Below, in pieces: positions 17,587-25,088 of a stretch of DNA of 64,000 bases; the stretch's first letter is position 1, and each line of letters begins with the position of its first letter. Origin of the DNA: Variovorax boronicumulans (GTDB lineage: Bacteria; Pseudomonadota; Gammaproteobacteria; Burkholderiales; Burkholderiaceae_C); NCBI RefSeq assembly GCF_019352895.1, contig NZ_JAAAFX010000009.1, forward strand, positions 1,272,672 through 1,336,671. The letters run 5' to 3'. The position numbers were made by a program, and so were the translations under genes. The notes under the pieces were generated by a model. It was not told where the DNA came from, did not search any database, and saw only the letters and a program-made list of their open reading frames with translations.

Positions 17587-18339
17587 TCAGCCCTGGCTGA
17601 TCCGCTGACGCATCGCCTCGTAGAGGCACACGCCGCTGGCCACCGACACGTTCAGGCTCTCGACCGCGCCCAGCATCGGGATGCTGATCAGCTCGTCGCA
17701 GTTCTTGCGCGTGAGTTGCCGCATGCCCGTGCCTTCGGCACCGAGCACCAGCGCGAGCGGGCGCTTGAGGTCGCTCTGGTAGAGCGTGCCGGGCGCGTCG
17801 TCGCTGGCGCCGACGCACCAGATGTCGCGCTCCTTGAGTTCGCCGAGCGTGCGCGCCAGGTTGGTCACCATGAAATAGGGCACGGTCTCGGCCGCGCCAC
17901 TGGCCACCTTGGCGACGGTGGCGTTGATGCCGGCCGCATGGTCGCGGGGCGCGATCACCGCGTGAGCGCCGGCGCCGTCGGCCACGCGCAGGCAGGCGCC
18001 GAGGTTGTGCGGATCGGTCACGCCGTCGAGCACCAGCAGCAGCGGCACGGTGCCCGCGGCCTCGAGGCCCTCGAGCAGCTCGTCGATCGAATGGGTTTGC
18101 GGGATCGGCTCGACACGGGCGGCCACGCCCTGGTGGCCGTGGCTGCCGCTGAGCTTGGCCAGGCGAAGGCCATCGGCCTCGACCAGCCGCACACCGGCGT
18201 CCTGGGCACGGGCCTTGAATTGCTGCATGCGCGCATCGCGGCGGCTGGCATCGAAGAACACTTCGATCACCGATTTCGGCGCGGTCTTGAGACGCACGCC
18301 CACGGCGTGGAAGCCGAAGATCACTTTGGGGGAAGACAT
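17587..18339 (-). CDS. rlmB: 23S rRNA (guanosine-2'-O-)-methyltransferase RlmB
   Basis: A SpoU-family methyltransferase that modifies G2251 of 23S rRNA. The N-terminal substrate-binding domain begins IFGFHAVGVRL. The trefoil-knot domain shows DGVTDPHNLGACLR (motif 1), LVLGAEGTGMRQL (motif 2) and IPMLGAVESLNVSVASGVCL (motif 3). It has 250 residues, as usual. The gene is convergent with the MBL gene, with 15 bases between stops. Confidence 0.94.
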   Translation of the reverse strand: MSSPKVIFGFHAVGVRLKTAPKSVIEVFFDASRRDARMQQFKARAQDAGVRLVEADGLRLAKLSGSHGHQGVAARVEPIPQTHSIDELLEGLEAAGTVPLLLVLDGVTDPHNLGACLRVADGAGAHAVIAPRDHAAGINATVAKVASGAAETVPYFMVTNLARTLGELKERDIWCVGASDDAPGTLYQSDLKRPLALVLGAEGTGMRQLTRKNCDELISIPMLGAVESLNVSVASGVCLYEAMRQRISQG

Positions 18340-18384
18340 GCAGGGATTATCCCTGCGCGCCCTGCCCTGCGATGCGGGCCGGCC

Positions 18385-19398
18385 TCAAGCGGCCGGCAAG
18401 CCGCTTTGCGCGCCACTGAGCGCGTCGTGCAGGCGCTGCACGGCCTCGGCCGAGGGATGGACCTCTGCGGCGCCCACGGCCTCGATGAAGGTGCACGCGG
18501 CGTATCCCGCCGCCGCCCGCTCGTAGCGAGATACCCAGGCTTCGCGTTCGTCCATCCGCTCCAGCGCCACCGGCCAGACACCGGGACGTGGCCGCAGGTG
18601 ATCGTCGATGCCGATGCGCCAGGGCTTGGGGCTCACGCGCGCACGGAAGCAGTTCTGGTTGCGGCACATGCGCGCATAGACCGTGTCGGCGCCCAGTTCG
18701 TGGAAGCAGTCGGCCACCGCCGTCTCGTTCGGAGAGAAGGTCCGGTGCATGGCCAGCGCACGCAGTCCGGCCGGAGTGCGGTAGAGGCGCAGATGCCAGT
18801 CGGGGTGCTGGAAGATGAAGCGCTCGATGCGCTGGCGTGCGCGCTGCTCGGGCGTGGCGGGTGCCTGCTGCGTAGAGTCGTCCTCCACCTTGTCCTGGCG
18901 TCGCCCCGGCACCCACCACAGCAGGCTGAGGACCACCGCACCCACACCTGCCGCCGAGAGGGCCGAGCGCGTGATGGCCGCCGCCGCCGCCGCGGCCAGC
19001 ACCGCCATCACCACCGCCAGGAGGCGAGGCAGGCCTTTGCCCTTGCGACGCGGCGCGGCTTCTTCTTCTTCGAAGTCGATGTCCACGAACAGCACGTCGG
19101 GCGTGTTGAGGCACAGCGCACCGTAGCCATTGCGTGTGATCAGCGTCTCGCCCTCGCGGCGCACGATCTGCTCGCGGATGGGCATGCCGTCGGCGCCGTT
19201 GTAGGCCGTCTTGGCTTCGCGCCGCGGCAGCGTCTCGCCGGCCTGGATGCGGGCCAGGGCCGCGCGCGTGCGCTCGTCGGCATGGGCCTGCGCGGCCAGC
19301 GGGCTGTCGTCGGACCAGCCGAAGCGGCGCACGGTGAGCTGCCGGCCGTCGATCACGGTCTGGATGCGGCCTTCGGCCCAGTGCGCGGGAACGATCAT
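18385..19398 (-). CDS. Unknown two-pass membrane protein coupled to the YbbA-type ATPase
   Basis: A 337-residue protein I cannot assign. Residues 1-120 form a soluble domain ending in an acidic stretch (DIDFEEEEAAP). Two adjacent hydrophobic segments follow at about 124-142 and 146-164. The C-terminal soluble domain contains LRLYRTPAGLRALAMHRT and VYARMCRNQNCFRARVSPKP, with conserved-looking Arg, Trp and Cys residues. Its ATG overlaps the stop of the preceding ABC ATPase gene as ATGA. The frame is open upstream to 19461, but that extension overlaps the ATPase gene. It occupies the position where E. coli has the permease gene ybbP, but does not resemble an FtsX-type permease. Confidence 0.7.
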   Translation of the reverse strand: MIVPAHWAEGRIQTVIDGRQLTVRRFGWSDDSPLAAQAHADERTRAALARIQAGETLPRREAKTAYNGADGMPIREQIVRREGETLITRNGYGALCLNTPDVLFVDIDFEEEEAAPRRKGKGLPRLLAVVMAVLAAAAAAAITRSALSAAGVGAVVLSLLWWVPGRRQDKVEDDSTQQAPATPEQRARQRIERFIFQHPDWHLRLYRTPAGLRALAMHRTFSPNETAVADCFHELGADTVYARMCRNQNCFRARVSPKPWRIGIDDHLRPRPGVWPVALERMDEREAWVSRYERAAAGYAACTFIEAVGAAEVHPSAEAVQRLHDALSGAQSGLPAA

Positions 19399-20099
19399 CG
19401 CGTGGCCGTCTTCTCGTCGGCGCCGATGCGACCGGCCTCGATGGTGATACGCCGTTCGCACTGCGCCGCGATGCCGCGATCATGCGTCACCAGCACCAGC
19501 GTGGTGCCGAGCTCGCGGTTGAGGTCGAACATCAGCTTCATGACCTGCTCGCCGGTCGCGAAGTCCAGGCTGCCCGTGGGCTCGTCGGCCAGCAGCAGTT
19601 GCGGCTGCACGACGAAGGCGCGGGCCAGCGCGACGCGCTGCTGCTCGCCGCCCGACAGCACCTTGGGGTAGTGGCCCAGGCGCTGGCCCAGCCCGACGCG
19701 CCCGAGCATCTCGGTGGCGGCCTTGCGCGCGTCCTTGCGGTCGGCCAGCTCCAGCGGCAGCATCACGTTCTCCAGCGCGCTGAGGTTGGCCAGCAGCTGG
19801 AAGCTCTGGAACACGAAGCCGACCTTCTGCGCGCGCAGCGCGGCACGGTCGTCCTCGTCGACCGCGAAGATGTCCTGGCCGGCCAGCTTCACCGTGCCGC
19901 GGGTGGGTGTGTCCAGCCCCGCGATGATCGACAGCAGCGTGCTCTTGCCCGAGCCGGAAGCCCCGACGATCGCCGCGGTCTCCCTGGCGCCCAGGGTGAA
20001 ATGGATGTCCTGCAGAATGTCCAGCGTGCCGGCCGAATCCGTGACGGACTTGAAAACATGGTCGACGGCAACAATTGCTTCGGAGGGGGCTTGGGACAT
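19395..20099 (-). CDS. ybbA: ABC transporter ATP-binding protein (LolD/YbbA type)
   Basis: A 234-residue nucleotide-binding subunit. Walker A is GASGSGKST, the signature is LSGGEQQRVALARA and Walker B is LLLADEPTGSLD. The VFQSFQLLANLSALENVMLP segment is typical of the LolD/MacB/YbbA subfamily, which pairs with FtsX-like permeases. It is divergent from tesA, exactly as ybbA is in E. coli. No FtsX-like permease lies beside it; instead an unknown two-pass membrane protein follows with overlapping start. Confidence 0.9.
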   Translation of the reverse strand: MSQAPSEAIVAVDHVFKSVTDSAGTLDILQDIHFTLGARETAAIVGASGSGKSTLLSIIAGLDTPTRGTVKLAGQDIFAVDEDDRAALRAQKVGFVFQSFQLLANLSALENVMLPLELADRKDARKAATEMLGRVGLGQRLGHYPKVLSGGEQQRVALARAFVVQPQLLLADEPTGSLDFATGEQVMKLMFDLNRELGTTLVLVTHDRGIAAQCERRITIEAGRIGADEKTATR

Positions 20100-20115
20100 T
20101 GAAAGGCTTTGCGTG

Positions 20116-20766
20116 GTGAATCGACGTGACTTTATCGTGGCGGGCATGCTCGTCGGCAATTCAGGGGCTTGGAGCGCGGCCTTCGCGCAGGCGACCAGGG
20201 CCGGCAAGCCGGTGATCCTGGTGGTCGGCGATTCGCTGTCGGCCGAATACGGACTCAAGCGCGGCGAAGGCTGGGTGCCGCTGATGGAAAAGCGCCTGGC
20301 CGAGCAGAAGATTGCCGCCACCGTGATCAACGCCAGCATCAGCGGCGACACCACCTCGGGCGGCCGGGCCCGGCTCGCGGCGCTGCTCACGCAGCACAAG
20401 CCGACCCATGTGGTGCTCGAACTCGGCGGCAACGACGCGCTGCGCGGCCTGCCGATCCAGAACACCGAGGACAACCTGCTGCAGATGACCAAGGCCGCGC
20501 AGGCCGCCGGCGCCAAGGTGCTGATCGTCGGCATCCAGGTGCCGCCCAACTACGGCAGCGACTACCTGCGGCGCTTCGAGGCCATCTTCGAGAAGGTGGC
20601 CAAGGCCACCCAGGCGGCGGTCGTGCCCTTCCTGCTGCGCGGCGTGGCCGACGGGCCCGATGCCGCGTCGCTGTTCCAGGCCGACCGCATCCACCCCGTG
20701 GCGAGCGCCCAGCCCCGGATGCTCGACAACGTCTGGCCCGAGCTGCGCAAGCTGCTGCCGAAGTAG
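20116..20766 (+). CDS. tesA: SGNH/GDSL arylesterase / lysophospholipase TesA-like
   Basis: A 216-residue periplasmic hydrolase. Block I is VVGDSLSAEYG with the catalytic Ser, block III is LELGGNDALRG, and block V DRIHPV supplies Asp and His. The GTG at 20116 gives MNRRDFIVAGMLVGNSGAWS, whose twin Arg and hydrophobic core look like a Tat signal, with cleavage likely after FAQA. An alternative GTG lies three bases upstream. It is separated from the ybbA gene by only 16 bases, so the two divergent promoters must overlap neighbouring coding sequence. Confidence 0.88.
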   Translation: MNRRDFIVAGMLVGNSGAWSAAFAQATRAGKPVILVVGDSLSAEYGLKRGEGWVPLMEKRLAEQKIAATVINASISGDTTSGGRARLAALLTQHKPTHVVLELGGNDALRGLPIQNTEDNLLQMTKAAQAAGAKVLIVGIQVPPNYGSDYLRRFEAIFEKVAKATQAAVVPFLLRGVADGPDAASLFQADRIHPVASAQPRMLDNVWPELRKLLPK

Positions 20767-20797
20767 ATCCGGCACCGCTTGCCCGCGGACCAAAAGA

Positions 20798-20832
20798 AAA
20801 GCCGCGCTGTCTGACGACAGGGCGGCTTTCTT
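20798..20832. terminator. Bidirectional rho-independent terminator
   Basis: A stem of 13 pairs with one G-G mismatch and a TGAC loop (arms 20798-20811 and 20816-20829) is flanked by A-rich sequence on the left and T-rich on the right. It can stop transcription of tesA from the left and of the small gene ending at 20847 from the right. Confidence 0.85.
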
Positions 20833-20846
20833 CAGACCGTTGGGCT

Positions 20847-21050
20847 TCAACCGTTCTTGGTCGGAAGGTCCGGCGGCGTGGGTGCATCGCGTTCCTGCGA
20901 CGCCACGTCGGTTTCCGGATCGCCGGGGGCCAGCCCTTCGCTGCTCGGGCCGAGCTTGCGCTGGCTCTTTTCCCTCAGCTTCTCTTCCTTCTTCTTCTTC
21001 TTGGCCAGTTCTTTCTGGCGCTTCTCGTAGCCGTAGTTGGGTGTTGCCAC
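20847..21050 (-). CDS. Small Lys-rich hypothetical protein, 67 residues
   Basis: The GTG start is preceded by AAGGAG at seven-base spacing, which supports it. The N-terminal half reads YGYEKRQKELAKKKKKEEKL, a highly charged helix; the C-terminal half is acidic and Pro-rich and probably disordered. Short proteins with this Lys-rich helix are common in Burkholderiales genomes but I know no function. It stands alone between the bidirectional terminator and the cystathionine beta-lyase-like gene. Confidence 0.65.
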   Translation of the reverse strand: MATPNYGYEKRQKELAKKKKKEEKLREKSQRKLGPSSEGLAPGDPETDVASQERDAPTPPDLPTKNG

Positions 21051-21120
21051 TGCTTCTCCTTGGGGGCGGGCAGTCCGGGTGACTGCGTGTCCTCTGACTG
21101 TACGCGATAACGGCGCGCCT

Positions 21121-22314
21121 TCAGAGCACGGCGAGCGCCTGGGCCAGATCGGCCTGCAGGTCTTCCACCGCCTCGAGGCCGATCGAGAAGCGCACCAGCG
21201 TGCCGCGATGGGGCCAGCGCGCCACGCTGGCGTCGCGCATCAGGCCGATGTCGTAGGGCACCACCAGGCTGATCGGGCCGCCCCACGAGTAGCCGAGCTT
21301 GAAGAGCCTGAGGCTGTCGCAGAAGCGGTCGATCTGTTCGGCACCGTAGCGTTCGTCGAACACCACCGAGAACAGCCCGGCGGCGCGGTCGGACTCGCCG
21401 CACAGGCGCTGCCAGTGCGCATGGCCCGGCGAACCCGGCAACGCCGGATGCAGCACCTGGGCGATCTCCTCGCGGTCCTGCATCCAGCGCGCGAGTTCGC
21501 GCGCGCAGCGGTCATGCGCCTCGTAGCGCAGCGCGATGCTGGGCAGCGCGCGCAGCAGCGTCTCGACGTCGCCCACGCCCACCCCCCAGCCCATGCGCAT
21601 GTGGGTGAGCTTGAGCGCCTGGTGCAGTCGCGCGTCGTTCGTGATCACGCTGCCCATCAGCACGTCGCCGCCGCCGCTCGGGTACTTGGTGAGCGCATGG
21701 ACCGAGATGTCGACACCCTGCCCCGAGCCATCGAAGTCGAAGGGTGCAAAGGCCAGGCCCGCGCCCCAGGTGTTGTCGAGCGCGGTCATCACGCCGCGTG
21801 CGCGGCAGAGGTCGACCAGCGCGGGCAGGTCCGGGAACTCCATGGTCACCGAACCCGCGGCCTCGACCCAGACCAGCCGCGTGCGGTCCGACAGCTTGGC
21901 CGCCAGGTCGGCCGGATTCATCGCGTCGTAGAGCCGGTGCGTGATGCCGAAATTGGCGAGCTCGCCCGTGGCCAGCGCCTTGTTGGGCCCGTAGGCGTTG
22001 TCGGGAATCAGCACCTCGTCGCCGGCCTTGAGGAAGGCGAAGGAGACCAGCGCGATGGCCGCCAGCCCGCTCGACACCAGCAGGCAGTCGCTGCCGCCCT
22101 CCAGCGTGGCCAGGCGGGCCTCGAGCGTGAAGGTGGTGGGCGTGCCGTGCAGGCCGTAGGTGTAGCCGGCCTTGGTCTTCCAGTCGCGTGCGCGCATCGC
22201 GGCCACGTCGGCGAAGAACACGGTCGAGGCCTTGTAGATGCCGGGCTGCGGCGCGGCGAAGTTGCGCGGCGGGCTGTAGGGGTGATGGATCAGGGTCGTG
22301 GAAGGCTTGCTCAT
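21121..22314 (-). CDS. metC: Cystathionine beta-lyase-like PLP enzyme
   Basis: A 397-residue member of the Cys/Met metabolism PLP family, which cleaves cystathionine to homocysteine, pyruvate and ammonia. YTYGLHGTPTTFTLEARLATLEGG contacts the cofactor, SSGLAAI follows, and the Schiff-base Lys is in VHALTKYPSGGGDVLMGS. The GYSWGGPISLV segment near the C-terminus is typical of MetC. Start chosen at ATG 22314, giving MSKPSTTLIHHPYSPP; the upstream extension has no support. Other trans-sulfuration activities cannot be excluded by sequence alone. Confidence 0.85.
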   Translation of the reverse strand: MSKPSTTLIHHPYSPPRNFAAPQPGIYKASTVFFADVAAMRARDWKTKAGYTYGLHGTPTTFTLEARLATLEGGSDCLLVSSGLAAIALVSFAFLKAGDEVLIPDNAYGPNKALATGELANFGITHRLYDAMNPADLAAKLSDRTRLVWVEAAGSVTMEFPDLPALVDLCRARGVMTALDNTWGAGLAFAPFDFDGSGQGVDISVHALTKYPSGGGDVLMGSVITNDARLHQALKLTHMRMGWGVGVGDVETLLRALPSIALRYEAHDRCARELARWMQDREEIAQVLHPALPGSPGHAHWQRLCGESDRAAGLFSVVFDERYGAEQIDRFCDSLRLFKLGYSWGGPISLVVPYDIGLMRDASVARWPHRGTLVRFSIGLEAVEDLQADLAQALAVL

Positions 22315-22519
22315 GGGCTCGATGCTAGCGTGCCCGTCGCACCCTGCACCGATGCGTCCCCGCGGCCTTCCAGGGCCCGCGTGGCATGCAACCCTGTCCC
22401 CCCGCCGCTGCGGCCCTTCCCGAGGCTGCGATGGGCCTTCGCGCCCCGGGGATGACGCGGGCGGGACGGCGTCGCAGAATCGGCGTTTCGACCTCATCCC
22501 CGTCGGGAAGGAAAGCACC

Positions 22520-22978
22520 ATGGCCATCCACGAACTGTTCCCCTACCTGTGCGTGCACGACGCCGGCGCGGCCATCGACTTCTATTGCAAGGTGTTCGAG
22601 GTGAAGGAGATCTTCCGCCTGACCGAACCCGGCGGGCGCATCGGCCACGCGGAGCTGGACTTCCACCACGGCGCCGTCCTGATGCTCTCCGACGAGTTCG
22701 CCGAATTCAACATCTTCAGCGCGAAGACGCTGGGCGGCACCGCGGTCTCGCTGCACCTGCACGTCGACGACGCCGACGCGGTGGTGGCGCGCGCGGTCGC
22801 GGCCGGCGCCACGCTGGACATGGCGCCGCAGGACCAGTTCTATGGAGAACGTTCCGGCGTGTTTCGAGACCCGTTCGGGCATCGCTGGAACGTGGGGCAC
22901 AGCATCGAGAAGCTGACGCCCGAGGAGATGCAGACGCGCTACACGGCGATGCTCGAGAACGGCAAGCGCGCCGGCTGA
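22520..22978 (+). CDS. VOC family protein (PhnB-like glyoxalase fold)
   Basis: A 152-residue protein of two beta-alpha-beta-beta-beta modules. LFPYLCVHDAGAAIDFYCKVF opens the first and FYGERSGVFRDPFGHRWNVG closes the second, the usual PhnB/YycE pattern. A GGAAAG ribosome binding site lies before the ATG. VOC proteins of this type bind a metal or a small molecule; the reaction is unknown. It is divergent from the metC-like gene and convergent with the phosphoribosyltransferase gene. Confidence 0.82.
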   Translation: MAIHELFPYLCVHDAGAAIDFYCKVFEVKEIFRLTEPGGRIGHAELDFHHGAVLMLSDEFAEFNIFSAKTLGGTAVSLHLHVDDADAVVARAVAAGATLDMAPQDQFYGERSGVFRDPFGHRWNVGHSIEKLTPEEMQTRYTAMLENGKRAG

Positions 22979-22989
22979 GGCGGTGCCAT

Positions 22990-23016
22990 GAAAAACGCCC
23001 CGGCAAGCCGGGGCGT
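22990..23016 (-). terminator. Rho-independent terminator for the minus-strand gene run
   Basis: A perfect 9-bp stem ACGCCCCGG/CCGGGGCGT with a four-base loop (22995-23016) is followed on the minus strand by a run of five T. It lies 33 bases past the phosphoribosyltransferase stop codon and ends the long minus-strand gene run. Confidence 0.9.
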
Positions 23017-23048
23017 CGAGGTCGAAGGGACGCGTCTGGAGGCGGGCC

Positions 23049-23573
23049 TCAGACCGACCACTTCTCGATCAGCTTCTCGGCGCCCATGGAGTCGTAGCCT
23101 TCGAAGGGCTGATGGATCCAGGGATTGGTGGCCAGGAATTCGACTTGGTAGTCGGGCGTGAAGGTCGACAGCGCCTTGGTCCAGATCACGGCGCTGCGCA
23201 GCTCGGTGATCGGCGGGTAGTTGTTGCGCAGCATGTCCATCACCGCGTGCAGCGTGTGGCCCGAATCGGCCAGGTCGTCGACCAGCAGGACCTTGCCGGC
23301 GATCTCGCCCTTGGGCGTGGTGATGAAGCGCGCGATGTCGAGGTGGCCCTGCACCGTGCCGGCGTCGGCGCGGTAGGAACTGGTCGACATGATCGCCAGC
23401 GGCTTGTCGAAGATGCGCGAGAGCACGTCGCCGGGGCGCATGCCGCCGCGCGCGAGGCACAGGATGGTGTCGAATTCCCAGCCCGACTGGTGCACCTTGA
23501 TCGCGAGCTTCTCGATCAGGTTGTGGTACTCGTCGTAGCTCACGTAGAGATGCTTGCCGTCTTCGGTCAACAT
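23049..23573 (-). CDS. Phosphoribosyltransferase (hypoxanthine/xanthine type)
   Basis: A 174-residue type I phosphoribosyltransferase. The PRPP-binding loop is VLLVDDLADSGHTLHAV and CLARGGMRPGDVLSR is the early pyrophosphate loop. PRTases of this size next to purA usually salvage hypoxanthine, xanthine or guanine to the nucleotide. The ATG at 23573 gives MLTEDGKHLYVSYDEYHNLI, a sensible family start; upstream in-frame sequence falls in the repeat element and is not coding. It is the last gene of the minus-strand run. Confidence 0.87.
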   Translation of the reverse strand: MLTEDGKHLYVSYDEYHNLIEKLAIKVHQSGWEFDTILCLARGGMRPGDVLSRIFDKPLAIMSTSSYRADAGTVQGHLDIARFITTPKGEIAGKVLLVDDLADSGHTLHAVMDMLRNNYPPITELRSAVIWTKALSTFTPDYQVEFLATNPWIHQPFEGYDSMGAEKLIEKWSV

Positions 23574-23651
23574 GTTCGTTATTCCTTTCAGTGTTCGTGG
23601 GTCCATGAAGGACCCCATCGCTTCAAACCGGCGCTCTCGATGCCAGGGATA

Positions 23652-23734
23652 CCGCGGCACCGGCTTCGCCGGGCCGCTGGCATCGCCCCCTCGAGGGGGA
23701 GGCGGCGACACGCAGTGCGCCGCTTCGGGGGTGG
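23652..23734 (-). repeat. Three-hairpin intergenic repeat, copy A
   Basis: Read on the minus strand from the purA stop: ACCCCCGAAGCGG opens hairpin 1 (GCGGCG/CGCCGC), hairpin 2 is the palindrome CCCCCTCGAGGGGG, and hairpin 3 is GCGGCCCGGCGAAGCCGG followed by TGCCGC. Copy B at 39394-39467 shares the order and most of the sequence. Both lie directly after the stop codon of the upstream gene. Similar elements are, from memory, frequent in Comamonadaceae. Confidence 0.8.
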
Positions 23735-23736
23735 GT

Positions 23737-25068
23737 TCAATCCGCGAGGTAGGGGTGGCGCATCATGATCGTGTGATCACGGTCGGGGCTGGTCGACACC
23801 ATGTGGATCGGCACGCCCGTGACTTGCTCGATGCGCTGCAGGTAAAGACGCGCATTGATCGGCAGCTTGTCGTACTGCGTGACGCCCACGGTGCTTTCGG
23901 TCCAGCCTTCGAGCGTCTCGTAGACCGGCGTGCAGCGCTCGATCTCGTCGGCGCCCATCGGCAGGATGTCGGTGTGCTCGCCATCGAGGATGTAGCCGGT
24001 GCACAGCTCGAGCGTCTCGAGGCCGTCCAGCACGTCGAGCTTGGTGATGCACAGGCCCGACAGGCCGTTGACCTGCGCCGAACGCTTGAGCAGCGCGGCA
24101 TCGAACCAGCCGCAACGGCGGCTGCGGCCGGTGGTCACGCCCTTCTCGGCACCGATGGTGCTCATGTGATAGCCAGGGGTGCCGGGCTTTTCCCAGTCGA
24201 GTTCGGTCGGGAACGGACCACCGCCGACGCGCGTGCAGTAGGCCTTGGTGATGCCCAGGATGTAGTGCAGCATGCCCGGGCCCACGCCCGAACCGGCGGC
24301 GGCGTTGCCGGCCACGCAATTGCTGGAAGTGACGTACGGGTAGGTGCCATGGTCGACGTCGAGCAGCGTGCCTTGCGCGCCTTCGAACAGCAGGTTGGCA
24401 CCGGCCTTGTGCGCGTCGTTGAGCTCGCGCGAGACGTCGGCCATCATCGGCTTGAGCAGCTCGGCGTGGCGCATCGCCTCGTCGAACACGGTGTCGAAAT
24501 CGATCGCGGGCGCGCTCAGCACCTGCGTCAGCACGTGGTTGTGCAGGTCGAGCAGGACACGCAGCTTGGTCGCGAAACGCTCCGGATGCTTGAGGTCCTG
24601 CACGCGCAGCGCGCGGCGCGCGATCTTGTCTTCGTAGGCCGGGCCGATGCCGCGGCCGGTGGTACCGATCTTCTCGATGCCGCCCTTTTCACGGTAGGCC
24701 TCGCGCGCGATGTCGAGTGCGGCATGGAAGGGCAGGATCAGCGGGCAGGCCTCGCTGATGCGCAGGCGCGAACGCACTTCGACGCCGGCTTTCTCCAGGC
24801 CTTCGATTTCCTCGAACAGCTTGGCCGCCGACAGCACCACGCCGTTGCCGATGTAGCACTTGACGCCGGGGCGCATGATGCCGCTCGGGATCAGGTGCAA
24901 CGCCGTCTTCACGCCGTTGATGACCAGCGTGTGGCCCGCGTTGTGGCCGCCCTGGAAACGGACCACGCCCTGGGCGCTCTCCGTCAGCCAGTCGACCAGC
25001 TTGCCCTTGCCTTCGTCGCCCCACTGGGTGCCGACGACGACCACGTTTCTTCCGGTGGTAACGCTCAT
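23737..25068 (-). CDS. purA: Adenylosuccinate synthetase
   Basis: Joins IMP and aspartate with GTP on the way to AMP. The 443-residue protein starts MSVTTGRNVVVVGTQWGDEG, with the GDEGKGK phosphate loop and QGGHNAGHT. IGTTGRGIGPAYEDK and the C-terminal LPINARLYLQRIEQ complete the signature. The ATG at 25068 is preferred; the frame is open upstream, but that part overlaps hisZ. It follows hisZ by 20 bases and is probably cotranscribed with it. Confidence 0.96.
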   Translation of the reverse strand: MSVTTGRNVVVVGTQWGDEGKGKLVDWLTESAQGVVRFQGGHNAGHTLVINGVKTALHLIPSGIMRPGVKCYIGNGVVLSAAKLFEEIEGLEKAGVEVRSRLRISEACPLILPFHAALDIAREAYREKGGIEKIGTTGRGIGPAYEDKIARRALRVQDLKHPERFATKLRVLLDLHNHVLTQVLSAPAIDFDTVFDEAMRHAELLKPMMADVSRELNDAHKAGANLLFEGAQGTLLDVDHGTYPYVTSSNCVAGNAAAGSGVGPGMLHYILGITKAYCTRVGGGPFPTELDWEKPGTPGYHMSTIGAEKGVTTGRSRRCGWFDAALLKRSAQVNGLSGLCITKLDVLDGLETLELCTGYILDGEHTDILPMGADEIERCTPVYETLEGWTESTVGVTQYDKLPINARLYLQRIEQVTGVPIHMVSTSPDRDHTIMMRHPYLAD

Positions 25069-25088
25069 GATGTTCCGCTTTTCAAGAT

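Noticed and set aside
17716..19671. An open frame of 651 codons on the plus strand across rlmB and the unknown membrane protein
   Set aside because: It is antisense to rlmB and the coupled ATPase pair and crosses their boundaries, with no motif of its own.
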